A stretch of 64,000 nt of DNA from assembly GCF_030268965.1 (NCBI RefSeq), contig NZ_BSSE01000001.1, forward strand, positions 124,001 to 188,000. Reading direction: 5' to 3'. Within the stretch, counting starts at the first letter, position 1; every line of letters begins with the position of its first letter. The position numbers and the translations under genes are program-made. Positions 43,379 to 51,302 of this stretch are shown piece after piece. Below the pieces are notes generated by a model, which ran no database searches, was not told the DNA's origin, and was given only the letters and a program-made list of their open reading frames with translations. Source of the stretch: Microtetraspora sp. NBRC 16547. GTDB taxonomy: Bacteria; Actinomycetota; Actinomycetes; Streptosporangiales; Streptosporangiaceae.

Positions 43379-45148
43379 ATGGGGGGATCGTTCAGGGGAA
43401 GAAACGCCCTGCTCATCGGGGTCGTACTCGCGTCTTATCCGGCACTGATGGGCGCCGCGCTGTACCCGCTTCCGTGGGTCTTCGTAATCCTGGTGCCGGT
43501 GTCGTACGCCGCGGAGCTGGCCCTGCCGCCGCAGGCGACGGAGCGGCTCGGCCGGCTCCAGCTCGCGGCCACGCTGCGCTTCCTGATGCGCGAGATGGCG
43601 GCCGTGCTGCTGCTCGCCAGGACCGCCGGAGCCGAGTCCCCGTGGTTCGCCCTCCTCGCGGGCGGCCTGTTCCTGTTCCACTGGCTGCGCGCCGCCCAGA
43701 GCGCGCTGGCCACCTATCTGAACCGGTGCCACAACCTGAAGCCGGTCGCCACCAGGAACCTCGACGTCACCTTCCCGCCCGCGCCGCCTGAGACGCTGGT
43801 CAACTGGCGCGGCGCGCGTCTGCTGTACCTGGACGTGCTGCCCGTCGGGATGACCGCGTTCGGAGCGCTGACCGGGAAGGACTGGCTCGGCGCGGCCGGC
43901 GCGGCGGGCGCGCTCGCCCTGGAGGCCGCCGCCGTGCTGGCCCTGTCCGTCCACGTGTGGCGCGCCGCCCCGTTGGCCGACCGGCGGCGGGTCATCGCGA
44001 CCGTGGACCGCCAGGTCCGCGCCTACCGGCCCGAGGTGCTGCTCTACTTCTCCGGCCCGGCCGACTCGGCCTACCAGGCCACGATGTGGCTGGGCACGCT
44101 GGAACGGATCGCCAGCCGGGTGCTGGTCGTGCTGCGGGAGCGGGAGCTGCTGGCCGCGCTGGGGAAGACGACGCTCCCGGTGCTGTGCATCCCCTCGGCC
44201 GTCGACATGATGAACTTCCGCGGCCTGGACACCGCGCGGGTCACCCTGTTCGCGTCCAATGTCGGCAACAACATCCACATGCTCCGGATGCCGGGCGTCA
44301 CCAGCGTCTTCATCGGGCACGGCGACAGCGACAAGGAGGCCTCGTTCAACCCCTTCACGAAGGTGTACGACGAGGTCTGGGTCGCCGGTCCGGCCGGGCG
44401 TGACCGCTACCGCCGCGCGCGGGTGGGAGTGCGCGACGAGGCCGTCGTCGAGGTCGGGCGGCCCCAGCTCGACGGGGTGCTGCCGACCGGGCCCGGCCTG
44501 CCGTACCCGAGCGTCCTGTACGCGCCGACCTGGGAGGGGTGGACGGACGACCTGTTCCACACGTCGGTCGCCGCGATGGGACCGACACTGGTCCGGGAGC
44601 TGCTCGCCCTCGGAGTGCGGGTGATCTACAAGCCGCACCCGCTCACCGGCCACCGCTCCGCGACCGCGCGCGAGGCGCACGGCGCGATCACCCGGATGCT
44701 GCGCGACGCCGGACTCGGGGCGGCGGCCCCACCGCACCTGGTGGTGACCGGGGACGAGCCGCACCTGTACGAATGCTTCAACCAGGCCGACCTGCTGATC
44801 AGTGACATCTCCAGCGTGATCGCCGACTTCCTGGCCAGCGGCAAGCCGTACGCCGTCACGAACGTCGCCGGGCTGCCCGAGCGCGAGTTCCGGGAGCGAT
44901 ATCCGACCGCCGCGGCGGCCTACCTGCTCGGCCCGGACTGCGGCGAGCTGCCCGGAGTCGTGTCCCGGGTCCGCCCGGAGGACGACGTCCTCGCGGAGGC
45001 CCGGCGCGAGCTGAGGAGCTATCTGCTCGGGCCGGACCACCCGGACGCGCTCACCCGGTTCGACGAGGCCGTCACGGCCGCCCGCGCCAGAGCGGACGCG
45101 GGCGACGCGGGGAAAAGCCTCGCGACGGCGGGTGACGAGGTGGCCTAG
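43379..45148 (+). CDS. TagF/TarL-like CDP-polyol glycerophosphotransferase family protein with membrane N-terminus
   Basis: The protein is about 589 residues. Three to five hydrophobic helices fill the first ~200. The rest has the poly(glycerol/ribitol phosphate) transferase marks FIGHGDSDKEASFNPFTKVY, VLYAPTWEGW, VRVIYKPHPLTG and ADLLISDISSVIADFLASGK. These enzymes extend teichoic acids from CDP-glycerol or CDP-ribitol. Classical TagF has no such multi-helix N-terminus; it may tie the enzyme to its lipid-linked acceptor. Start is ATG 43379 or GTG 43361, uncertain. It directly follows the IspD-SDR gene, so donor synthesis and polymerisation are linked. Its TAG stop is the CTAG end of the 217-bp element. 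Confidence 0.87.
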   Translation: MGGSFRGRNALLIGVVLASYPALMGAALYPLPWVFVILVPVSYAAELALPPQATERLGRLQLAATLRFLMREMAAVLLLARTAGAESPWFALLAGGLFLFHWLRAAQSALATYLNRCHNLKPVATRNLDVTFPPAPPETLVNWRGARLLYLDVLPVGMTAFGALTGKDWLGAAGAAGALALEAAAVLALSVHVWRAAPLADRRRVIATVDRQVRAYRPEVLLYFSGPADSAYQATMWLGTLERIASRVLVVLRERELLAALGKTTLPVLCIPSAVDMMNFRGLDTARVTLFASNVGNNIHMLRMPGVTSVFIGHGDSDKEASFNPFTKVYDEVWVAGPAGRDRYRRARVGVRDEAVVEVGRPQLDGVLPTGPGLPYPSVLYAPTWEGWTDDLFHTSVAAMGPTLVRELLALGVRVIYKPHPLTGHRSATAREAHGAITRMLRDAGLGAAAPPHLVVTGDEPHLYECFNQADLLISDISSVIADFLASGKPYAVTNVAGLPEREFRERYPTAAAAYLLGPDCGELPGVVSRVRPEDDVLAEARRELRSYLLGPDHPDALTRFDEAVTAARARADAGDAGKSLATAGDEVA

Positions 45149-45361
45149 TGCCCCGCCCGTCAATCTTTGCCCCGTCGCGTCGCCCAGGGCGGCACCTCGC
45201 CGCGTTGTCGCCCCACCCACGAAAACTCCTCGCAGGCTCGGACTTTCCGCGGGGCCCGGGAATGTCGGCCGTAGGCTCCGCTACGACCTCCTCCTCCGCC
45301 TTGCGATGCACCACCCTGGACACCGCTCCTTCCGGGCAAACCTTGCCGGTTGGGGCACTAG
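45145..45361 (-). mobile_element. 217-bp MITE-like element, long form, with CTAG terminal inverted repeats
   Basis: Left end CTAGTGCCCC and right end GGGGCACTAG are a perfect 10-bp inverted repeat, extended imperfectly to about 29 bp (TTTGCCC shared). It lies exactly between two convergent genes and its CTAG ends provide both TAG stops (45146-45148 plus strand, 45358-45360 minus strand). No coding frame is evident. It is the fuller relative of the 120-bp element at 38623. CTAG targets are known for parts of the IS5 family, so a parent there is possible. Confidence 0.78.
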
Positions 45362-46428
45362 TCGCCCAAGTAATCCTGCGTGTAGGCCTTCTCGAGCGCC
45401 GGACGCGGCTTGCTGAGCCCGGGCGGGCTGGTCAGGAAGCCGGTGCCCCACGAGATGTGCATCGTGGCGTAGACCAGCGGCAGCCGGAGCAGGGCGGCGG
45501 CGGACAACCCGCCGCCGGTCAGCGCCGAGCCGGCCAGGACCGCCGCGAGGTACGCGCCCGGGACGAGCAGGCCGGGCCAGAAGAACGGCGAGACGACGAT
45601 GCCGAGGACCATGGCGACCACCGCGGCGGGCGGCGCGAGGTAGCGCAGGTTGATCGTCCCCTGGTGGGTGCGGGAGACCACCCGCCGCCAGCGGCCGTAG
45701 TGGAAGTACTGCTTGGCCAGGGCCCGCGCGTTCGGCCGGGGACGGTAGGACACCCGCATGCGCGGCTGGAAGAAGACCAGGCCGCCGGTCTCGCGGATGC
45801 GGTGGTTCATCTCCCAGTCCTGGGCGCGCTGGAAGTGCTCGTCGTAGCCGCCGACCCGCTCCAGCGCCTCCCGGCGGAAGACGCCGAGGTAGACGGTGTC
45901 CGCGGGGCCGGCCTGGCCGCCGGTGTGGAAGCGAGCGTTGCCGACGCCGATCTTGGAGGTCATCGCGCACGCGACGGCCTGCTCGAACGGGGTGACACCC
46001 TCGGCGGCCATGATGCCGCCGACGTTGTCCGCGCCCGTCTGCTCCAGAGTCTCGACGGCGGTGGCCAGGTAGTCGGCCGGGAGCATCGCGTGCCCGTCCA
46101 CCCTGGCGATGATCGGATAGCGGGACGCGCCGATGGCCGCGTTGAGCGCGTTTGGCGTGCGACCGGTGGGATTCGGCACGACGACGACGCGCGGGTCGGC
46201 CGCGGCGAGCGCGTCGGCGACCTCCTGCGTGCGGTCATGGGACGGGCCGACGCTGAGGACGACCTCGATGGGGCCCTCGTACTGCTGGGCGAGGACCTGC
46301 CGTACGGCTTCCGCCAGGTGCCGCTCCTCGTTGAGCACCGGCATGATCACCGAAATCGGCGGCCAGTCGCGCGTGGGCGGCTGGCTCGTTTGTGGCGAGT
46401 CGGGGAAGGGCTTCATGGCCTGGCTCAC
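45358..46428 (-). CDS. GT2 family glycosyltransferase with membrane C-terminus
   Basis: This 356-residue protein has a GT-A domain: PPISVIMPVLNEERHLAEAV, the metal site ARVDGHAMLPADYL, and the acceptor segment AQDWEMNHRIRETGGLVFFQ. Two or three hydrophobic helices near 265-330 follow. It resembles succinoglycan/hyaluronan-type transferases. The start is GTG 46428 or ATG 46416; TACAGT lies 4 nt before the GTG and may be a -10 box, which would favour the ATG. It is divergent from the second LCP gene with a gap of only 47 nt, so the two share a regulatory region. Its stop comes from the 217-bp element. Confidence 0.85.
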   Translation of the reverse strand: MSQAMKPFPDSPQTSQPPTRDWPPISVIMPVLNEERHLAEAVRQVLAQQYEGPIEVVLSVGPSHDRTQEVADALAAADPRVVVVPNPTGRTPNALNAAIGASRYPIIARVDGHAMLPADYLATAVETLEQTGADNVGGIMAAEGVTPFEQAVACAMTSKIGVGNARFHTGGQAGPADTVYLGVFRREALERVGGYDEHFQRAQDWEMNHRIRETGGLVFFQPRMRVSYRPRPNARALAKQYFHYGRWRRVVSRTHQGTINLRYLAPPAAVVAMVLGIVVSPFFWPGLLVPGAYLAAVLAGSALTGGGLSAAALLRLPLVYATMHISWGTGFLTSPPGLSKPRPALEKAYTQDYLGD

Positions 46429-46475
46429 GCTACTGTACGTGGGGGCGGAGACGGCAACCGAAAGGTGACCGCGGC

Positions 46476-47972
46476 ATGCGTGGCGACCACGAGGAGGACT
46501 CCGGCGTTCACGTGGGGGGCGACGGCAACAGCGGAGTCAGGCTCGCCGCGCGGCGCGCCAGACGCGGCCGCACCAGCTTCCGATCACTGATCGTCTCTGG
46601 CTCGCTCTCGGGCGCTGTGCTGCTCGGCTCCGGCGCGCTGTGGGCGATTCCCAACTACGCCGCCGGCCAGATCAGGTCGGTCGACGCCGGGACCGAGGCG
46701 TCGGCGCCCCAGGGGGCGATGAACATCCTCCTGGTCGGCCTGGACAAGCGCGACGATCTCACCCGGCAGTTGCAGAACCAGCTCCATCTGGGCCATGAGC
46801 AGGGCCAGCGCACCGACACGATGATGGTCATCCATCTCTCGGAGGACCACAAGAAGGTCACCGTCGTCAGCATCCCCCGGGACACCTGGACCGAGATTCC
46901 CGGACAGGGCACGCACAAGATCAACTCCGCCTACCAGTACGGCGGGGCCAAGCTCGCGGTGCGCACGGTCCAGCAGGCCACCGGGCTCAAGATCAACCAC
47001 TACGTGGAGGTCAACGTCCTGGGGTTCATCGACGTCGTGGAGTCGCTCGGCGGCGTCACGGTCTGCACGCCGGTGGCGATCGACGACCCGAAGACCAAGC
47101 TGACCCTCCAGCCGGGGACGCACGAGCTCAACGGCGCCGACGCGCTCGCCTACGCCCGCACCCGCGCCACGGCGCGCTCCGACCTCGACCGCATCGACCG
47201 CCAGCAGCAGGTGATCTCCGCGCTCATGCAGAAGGCCATGAGCGGGGGCACCCTGACCAACCCGGTCATGCTCACCGGCCTGGTCAACTCCGCGCTTAAG
47301 ACGCTCACCGTGGACGACCCTCTCAAGAAGGACCTTCTGGGCCTTGCCAACCAGCTCAAGGACGTCTCGTCGGACGACGTGACCTTCATGACCGTCCCAC
47401 TGGCCGATGTGAACTACAGGACGCCGACCAACGAGTCCGCCGTGCTGTGGGACAAGAAGGCCGCGCGCGACCTGTTCCAGCGGATCGACTCCGACCAGCC
47501 GCTGAGCGGCCCGACCGCCGCGGCCTCCCCCGCCGCCTCCGGGAAGGCGTCCGCCGCCCCCTCGCCCAAGGCCTCAGCGTCCCCGGCGTTGACCGTGCCG
47601 CCGGAGCGGATCGCGGTCCGCGTGCTGAACGGCACCCTGGTCACCGGGCTCGGTGCCAGGACCAAGGCCGCGCTGGTCGGGGCCGGCTTCATGGTGCCCA
47701 CCCCGCCGGGCGACACCGCCAAGCGTGACTTCACCACCACCGTGGTCCGGTACGCCAAGGGCCGCGAGGACTCGGCGCGCACGGTCGCCGCCGCGATTCC
47801 CGGCGCCGAGTTGCGGGAGGCGGACGTCCAGGGGATCGAGGTCGTCGTCGGCCAGAACCACAACACGGTCAAGAAGGTGAAGGTCGCGGTCCAGCCCGCC
47901 GCCAACCCATCCGCGACGCCCACGCCCACGCCGTCCGCCAGGACCGCGACGGAGAACATCTGCAAGAAGTGA
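46476..47972 (+). CDS. Second LytR-CpsA-Psr (LCP) family wall glycopolymer ligase with LytR_C domain
   Basis: This 498-residue protein has a short basic cytoplasmic N-terminus and one membrane helix near 38-60 (LIVSGSLSGAVLLGSGALWA). The LCP domain has MNILLVGLDKRDDL, GQRTDTMMVIHL, VSIPRDTWTEIPGQGTHKIN and ADALAYARTRATARSDLDRI. An Ala/Ser/Pro linker then leads to a LytR_C domain (IAVRVLNGTLVTGLGARTKA). It should transfer lipid-linked wall polymer onto peptidoglycan outside the membrane. ATG at 46476 follows AAAGGTGA. It lacks the long N-terminal extension of the LCP protein at 25036. Adjacent teichoic-acid-like genes suggest it is their ligase. Confidence 0.92.
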   Translation: MRGDHEEDSGVHVGGDGNSGVRLAARRARRGRTSFRSLIVSGSLSGAVLLGSGALWAIPNYAAGQIRSVDAGTEASAPQGAMNILLVGLDKRDDLTRQLQNQLHLGHEQGQRTDTMMVIHLSEDHKKVTVVSIPRDTWTEIPGQGTHKINSAYQYGGAKLAVRTVQQATGLKINHYVEVNVLGFIDVVESLGGVTVCTPVAIDDPKTKLTLQPGTHELNGADALAYARTRATARSDLDRIDRQQQVISALMQKAMSGGTLTNPVMLTGLVNSALKTLTVDDPLKKDLLGLANQLKDVSSDDVTFMTVPLADVNYRTPTNESAVLWDKKAARDLFQRIDSDQPLSGPTAAASPAASGKASAAPSPKASASPALTVPPERIAVRVLNGTLVTGLGARTKAALVGAGFMVPTPPGDTAKRDFTTTVVRYAKGREDSARTVAAAIPGAELREADVQGIEVVVGQNHNTVKKVKVAVQPAANPSATPTPTPSARTATENICKK

Positions 47973-47987
47973 CCGGCACCGCGACCG

Positions 47988-48006
47988 GGCGGCGCCTCAC
48001 GCCGCC
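47988..48006 (+). terminator. Hairpin after the second LCP gene
   Basis: GGCGGCG (47988-47994), loop cctca, CGCCGCC (48000-48006) lies 15 nt past the stop. It has no T-run, as is common in actinobacteria. Confidence 0.5.
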
Positions 48007-48156
48007 TCGGGTGCCCACCGCTCCGGGCGCGGCTGCCGTACGGGCGTGAACGCGGCGGCGATCGTCCGCTGCCCCGCTCGAAACGTACCGGACGGTCGAC
48101 TCGACAACCAGACTCGGCTCAGGCCGCTTGCTCAGGCGGTTTCCTCAGCCACGTCC

Positions 48157-48888
48157 TCAGCTCGTCGATCGTGGGAGGCCGGCCGCGAGACCGTCGAGCA
48201 GGCGTTCCAGCCCGTACTCGAAGCGCTCCTCGATGTCGGCATAGGCACGTCCGCCCTCGGTCGTCATCTTGGTGATCACGGGATAGTCGCCGCTCGCGAT
48301 CACCGAGCCCAGGTAGGGCGCCTGGAGGGCCATCCACTGCTTGAGGTCGAGCCCCGTACGGCGGAGCGCCTCGGCTTCGGCCAGCTCGCTCTGCACGAAT
48401 CCGTTGACGTAGGCGAAGACCGCCCCGATGAGGGTCATCATCTCGTCGACTCCCAGGCCGAATCCGTCGACGATCCCCAGTGACGCCTCCAGCAGCCGCA
48501 ACCGGTTGGGGCTCGCCCCCTGACGGCTCGCGGCCAGCGGCGCCAGCCACGGATGGCGCAGGATGGTCCGCCTGGCCCGCCGTGCCATCGCGCCGAGATC
48601 GGCCCTCCAGTCACCGGAGAGCGCGGTGCCTTCCGGGAGGTAGTCCGCCACCACGGCGTCGATCATCAGCTCGATCACGTCGTCCTTGCCGGAGACGTAG
48701 CGGTACAGCGACATGGTGCCCGCGCCGATCTCGGCGGCCAGCCGCCGCATCGAGATCGCCTCCATGCCCTCCGCGTCCGCGACCCGGATCGCCGCCTCGG
48801 TCAGCGCCGCCCGGCTGAAGCTCGGCTGCGGCCCCCGAGAGGAGCGCTCGGGGCGCATCCACAGGTTTTCGCGCGCCATCGCCTTCAC
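48157..48888 (-). CDS. TetR family transcriptional regulator with TetR_C-type domain
   Basis: This 243-residue protein has its helix-turn-helix near residues 27-70: ALTEAAIRVADAEGMEAISM, then RRLAAEIGAGTMSLYRYVSG. The C-terminal domain resembles the tetracycline-repressor class that binds small molecules (HPWLAPLAASRQGASPNRLR). The start is GTG 48888 (AGGGGG upstream) or ATG 48879. It is divergent from the orphan atpB gene, and a GTACCTGG/CCAGGTAC inverted repeat lies between them, so it probably represses atpB and itself. The ligand is unknown. Confidence 0.88.
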   Translation of the reverse strand: MKAMARENLWMRPERSSRGPQPSFSRAALTEAAIRVADAEGMEAISMRRLAAEIGAGTMSLYRYVSGKDDVIELMIDAVVADYLPEGTALSGDWRADLGAMARRARRTILRHPWLAPLAASRQGASPNRLRLLEASLGIVDGFGLGVDEMMTLIGAVFAYVNGFVQSELAEAEALRRTGLDLKQWMALQAPYLGSVIASGDYPVITKMTTEGGRAYADIEERFEYGLERLLDGLAAGLPRSTS

Positions 48889-48908
48889 CGCCCCCTATTG
48901 CGTACGCC

Positions 48909-48944
48909 GTACCTGGTGAGTATGGTCGAAACGTATCCAGGTAC
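48909..48944. promoter_or_regulatory. Probable TetR operator between tetR and orphan atpB
   Basis: GTACCTGG (48909-48916) and CCAGGTAC (48937-48944) are perfect 8-bp arms around a 20-bp spacer, in the 90-nt gap between divergent genes. A GTACGGTGTAC half-palindrome follows. Spacing is wider than a single TetR site, so it may bind a dimer pair. Confidence 0.55.
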
Positions 48945-48978
48945 GGTGTACCCAGTTTTAGAGTCCGGAGGGGCGCAC

Positions 48979-49767
48979 ATGCCGACACCCCCGACAGGAG
49001 ACGTGTTCCGGGCTCCCGGCGTGGAGCTCTTCGACTTCCCGCCGCTGTGGCCCGGCGCCCCGTTCTGGCTGACCAAGCCGGTCGTGATGGCCGTGACCGG
49101 GGCGTTCCTGCTGTGCGCGCTCGCCTGGGCCGCCTTCGCCAAGCCCACACTGGTGCCGAGGGGGATGCAGAACGCCGGAGAGATCGTCTATCTGTTCGTC
49201 CGCGACCAGGTGGCACGGCCGTTCCTCGGCAAGGACGCGGACCGCTGGATGCCGCTGCTGCTCAGCCTGTTCTGCCTGATCCTGCTGTGGAACTTCATGG
49301 GGGTCGTTCCGGGGATCCAGTTCCCGATCAACTCCCACATCGCGTTCCCGATCGTGTTCGCGCTCGCCGTCTACGTCATCAAGATCTATCTCGGTATCAA
49401 GCACCAGGGCCTCATCGGCTACTTCAGGAACCTGATGTTCCCGCCGGGGCTGCCCAAGCCGCTGGCGCTCGTGCTGTACGCGCCACTCGAACTGCTCTAC
49501 ACCTTCGTCACGGCGCCGCTCACACACGCCGTACGACTGTTCGCCAACATGTTCGCCGGGCACCTGCTCCTGGCGTTCTTCAGCGCGGTCGGATTCTGGT
49601 TCCTGTACGAGCACCCGACCGTGGCCGGGGCGCCGGTGGGGGTGCTGAGCGTGGCCGCGGCGATCGCCCTGACCGGCTTCGAGATGTTCCTGCAGTTCCT
49701 CCAGGCGTTCCTGTTCACCATGCTCACCGCGATGTACATCGGCGGCGCCCTCCACCCCGAGCACTGA
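48979..49767 (+). CDS. Orphan F-type ATP synthase subunit a (AtpB-like)
   Basis: This 262-residue protein has about six helices. The proton-path signature HAVRLFANMFAGHLLLAFFS contains the essential arginine, and NFMGVVPGIQFPINSHIAFP and LQFLQAFLFTMLTAMYIGGA are typical of actinobacterial subunit a. In the usual operon atpB is followed by atpE (c) and the rest; here no other ATP-synthase gene is present and the next 1.5 kb has no clear gene. ATG at 48979 follows GGAGGGG. It is the only target next to the divergent TetR gene. It may be an inducible replacement for the housekeeping subunit, for example under an ATP-synthase inhibitor; that is inference. Confidence 0.88.
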   Translation: MPTPPTGDVFRAPGVELFDFPPLWPGAPFWLTKPVVMAVTGAFLLCALAWAAFAKPTLVPRGMQNAGEIVYLFVRDQVARPFLGKDADRWMPLLLSLFCLILLWNFMGVVPGIQFPINSHIAFPIVFALAVYVIKIYLGIKHQGLIGYFRNLMFPPGLPKPLALVLYAPLELLYTFVTAPLTHAVRLFANMFAGHLLLAFFSAVGFWFLYEHPTVAGAPVGVLSVAAAIALTGFEMFLQFLQAFLFTMLTAMYIGGALHPEH

Positions 49768-51302
49768 GGGACTGACCCGCACCCGTCCCGCCGAGAACGG
49801 CTGACGCGAGGATGACGTGAAGCGGGATACCCCGCCCTGATCAGCGCGGCGAGGTCACATACCCGGGGCATGAGCCGACGCGTTTCCGCGGCGTTGAGCG
49901 TGCGCTTGCAAACAAATGGCCACGTAACCTTCCGGGAATCTCCTTGCCCCGTTCCGGCATGTGCGGGTGTCGCCGTCGGCGGTTGTGCGCACCTGTCGCA
50001 GTACGCCACCGTTGTATCGCGTTCCAGCGACCCGGGGCGGCAATTTAGCCGGACTCCTCACGCGTCGCCCTTTTCCGCCTTCTCTAATCCGGTTTCCAGC
50101 ACCGCCCGGAACTCACTCTCCGTGGCCGCACCCCGACCGCGAATGCCACCACGTGACTGACGGCCGCCGGCTCGTCAGGTGTCAGCGGCACCGCGGACCG
50201 CGGCCCGCACCTGGCGTCACCAGTGCTGCGGGGCCGACGGGCAGATACGCGAGCGGCGCGCCCGGGCTCGCCACGAGGCCGCGAAGAACCCGCATCACAG
50301 TCGCCCGCCGCGCGAGCGAAATCCAGAAGCGCGATATCACGACGTCGCACGGCCGATCGCCGGGCATCACGATGATTGGCATTTTCTCGCGTCCTGCCGT
50401 GCACCGTGCGGCGCATTCCGTGAATCCGTCAGCTCGCCGACGAGTTCACCAAGAAAGCCATCGACACCGAAGAAGGGTCCGTCCGTACACGATCCGTGCC
50501 GATGGCGTTCCGAATCGGCCGTGAACATTTTCCTCCACAGTCACGTTGTCAGACAGAAGGCGAGCAAACGAGAATCCGCGCGACAAAGCACAGTTCGCGA
50601 CGAATGAAGCAATATTCAACCTGGTTCGGCCCATTCGAAGACGCCCGATCGTTCCAGGGCGTGTTCTTCGAATTCGACGGCTACGAAATCGTCGTTCACA
50701 CGGTGGCGTTTCACCGTACATATCGTTCGAAATGAACGCGGGGGACTGCCGGGACGCCCACGATCCCGCGGCGGTTCACCCGGCCCGGCTTCCCACGATC
50801 ATGTGGATCGGCCGACCCGCACAGAGGGCCTCTGACCAGCCTGAACACGGAGAGTGCGCAGCTCAGGCAGCATGTGGCCGGTGCCTCGGCCGGTCCGGTG
50901 CCCACCATCACCGCGCGGGCGGCGCCGGGCTCCTCGCCCCGCCCGGCGCCCGGCACATCGGACGCGTACGCTCGGCCACCCCCCGGCCCGGCACGGAGCG
51001 GCGGCGATATCCCGTCCGACCTGGGAGGGAGAGCGACACGGGACTCACCGATCCGGTGGCGCACCCATTTGTTTCGGCCGGATCCACCGCCGGGCTCCGG
51101 ACTGTAAAGCACCCATCACCCCCGACATTCTGCGCGCGTGCGGAAAAACTGAGGGTTGACATGTTTGCATTCATCCCAGAGACTACCTGAAAATTTGCAG
51201 TCAACGGCCGATCGGGAGCGTCCAAGAGCACCCTCAAAGAACAGCTCGAATAAATGGACGCGTTTCTGTTTCCAGTTCGTCTGCAGCAAGAAAGGTCCCC
51301 CC
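49768..51302. other. 1.5-kb region with no recognisable gene
   Basis: Codon bias is lost here and GC content falls, most clearly around 50300-50740. Short open frames exist on both strands (for example 50496-50735 plus, 50446-50721 minus), but none has family features or a convincing ribosome-binding site. This may be decayed coding DNA. The right end holds the leader and likely promoter of the carboxypeptidase gene. Confidence 0.5.
51156..51184 (+). promoter_or_regulatory. Possible promoter of the M14 carboxypeptidase gene
   Basis: A consensus -35 TTGACA at 51156-51161 is followed after 17 nt by GAGACT (51179-51184), a fair actinobacterial -10. It would leave a leader of about 110 nt before the ATG at 51303. 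Confidence 0.4.

Noticed and set aside
41936-45220. A 1094-codon open frame on the minus strand opposite the IspD-SDR and TagF-like genes
   Set aside because: Composition is Arg/Gly/His-rich without motifs. Both plus-strand genes have full family signatures and ribosome-binding sites.
45145-45361. Reading the CTAG inverted repeats only as a bidirectional terminator
   Set aside because: It does lie between convergent genes, but a second related copy at 38623-38742 is not between convergent genes and shares both ends while lacking the middle. That fits a mobile family better; a terminator role is still possible.
50496-50735. A 79-codon frame in the gene-poor region
   Set aside because: No ribosome-binding site, codon bias or recognisable family. 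A minus-strand frame of similar length covers the same bases.
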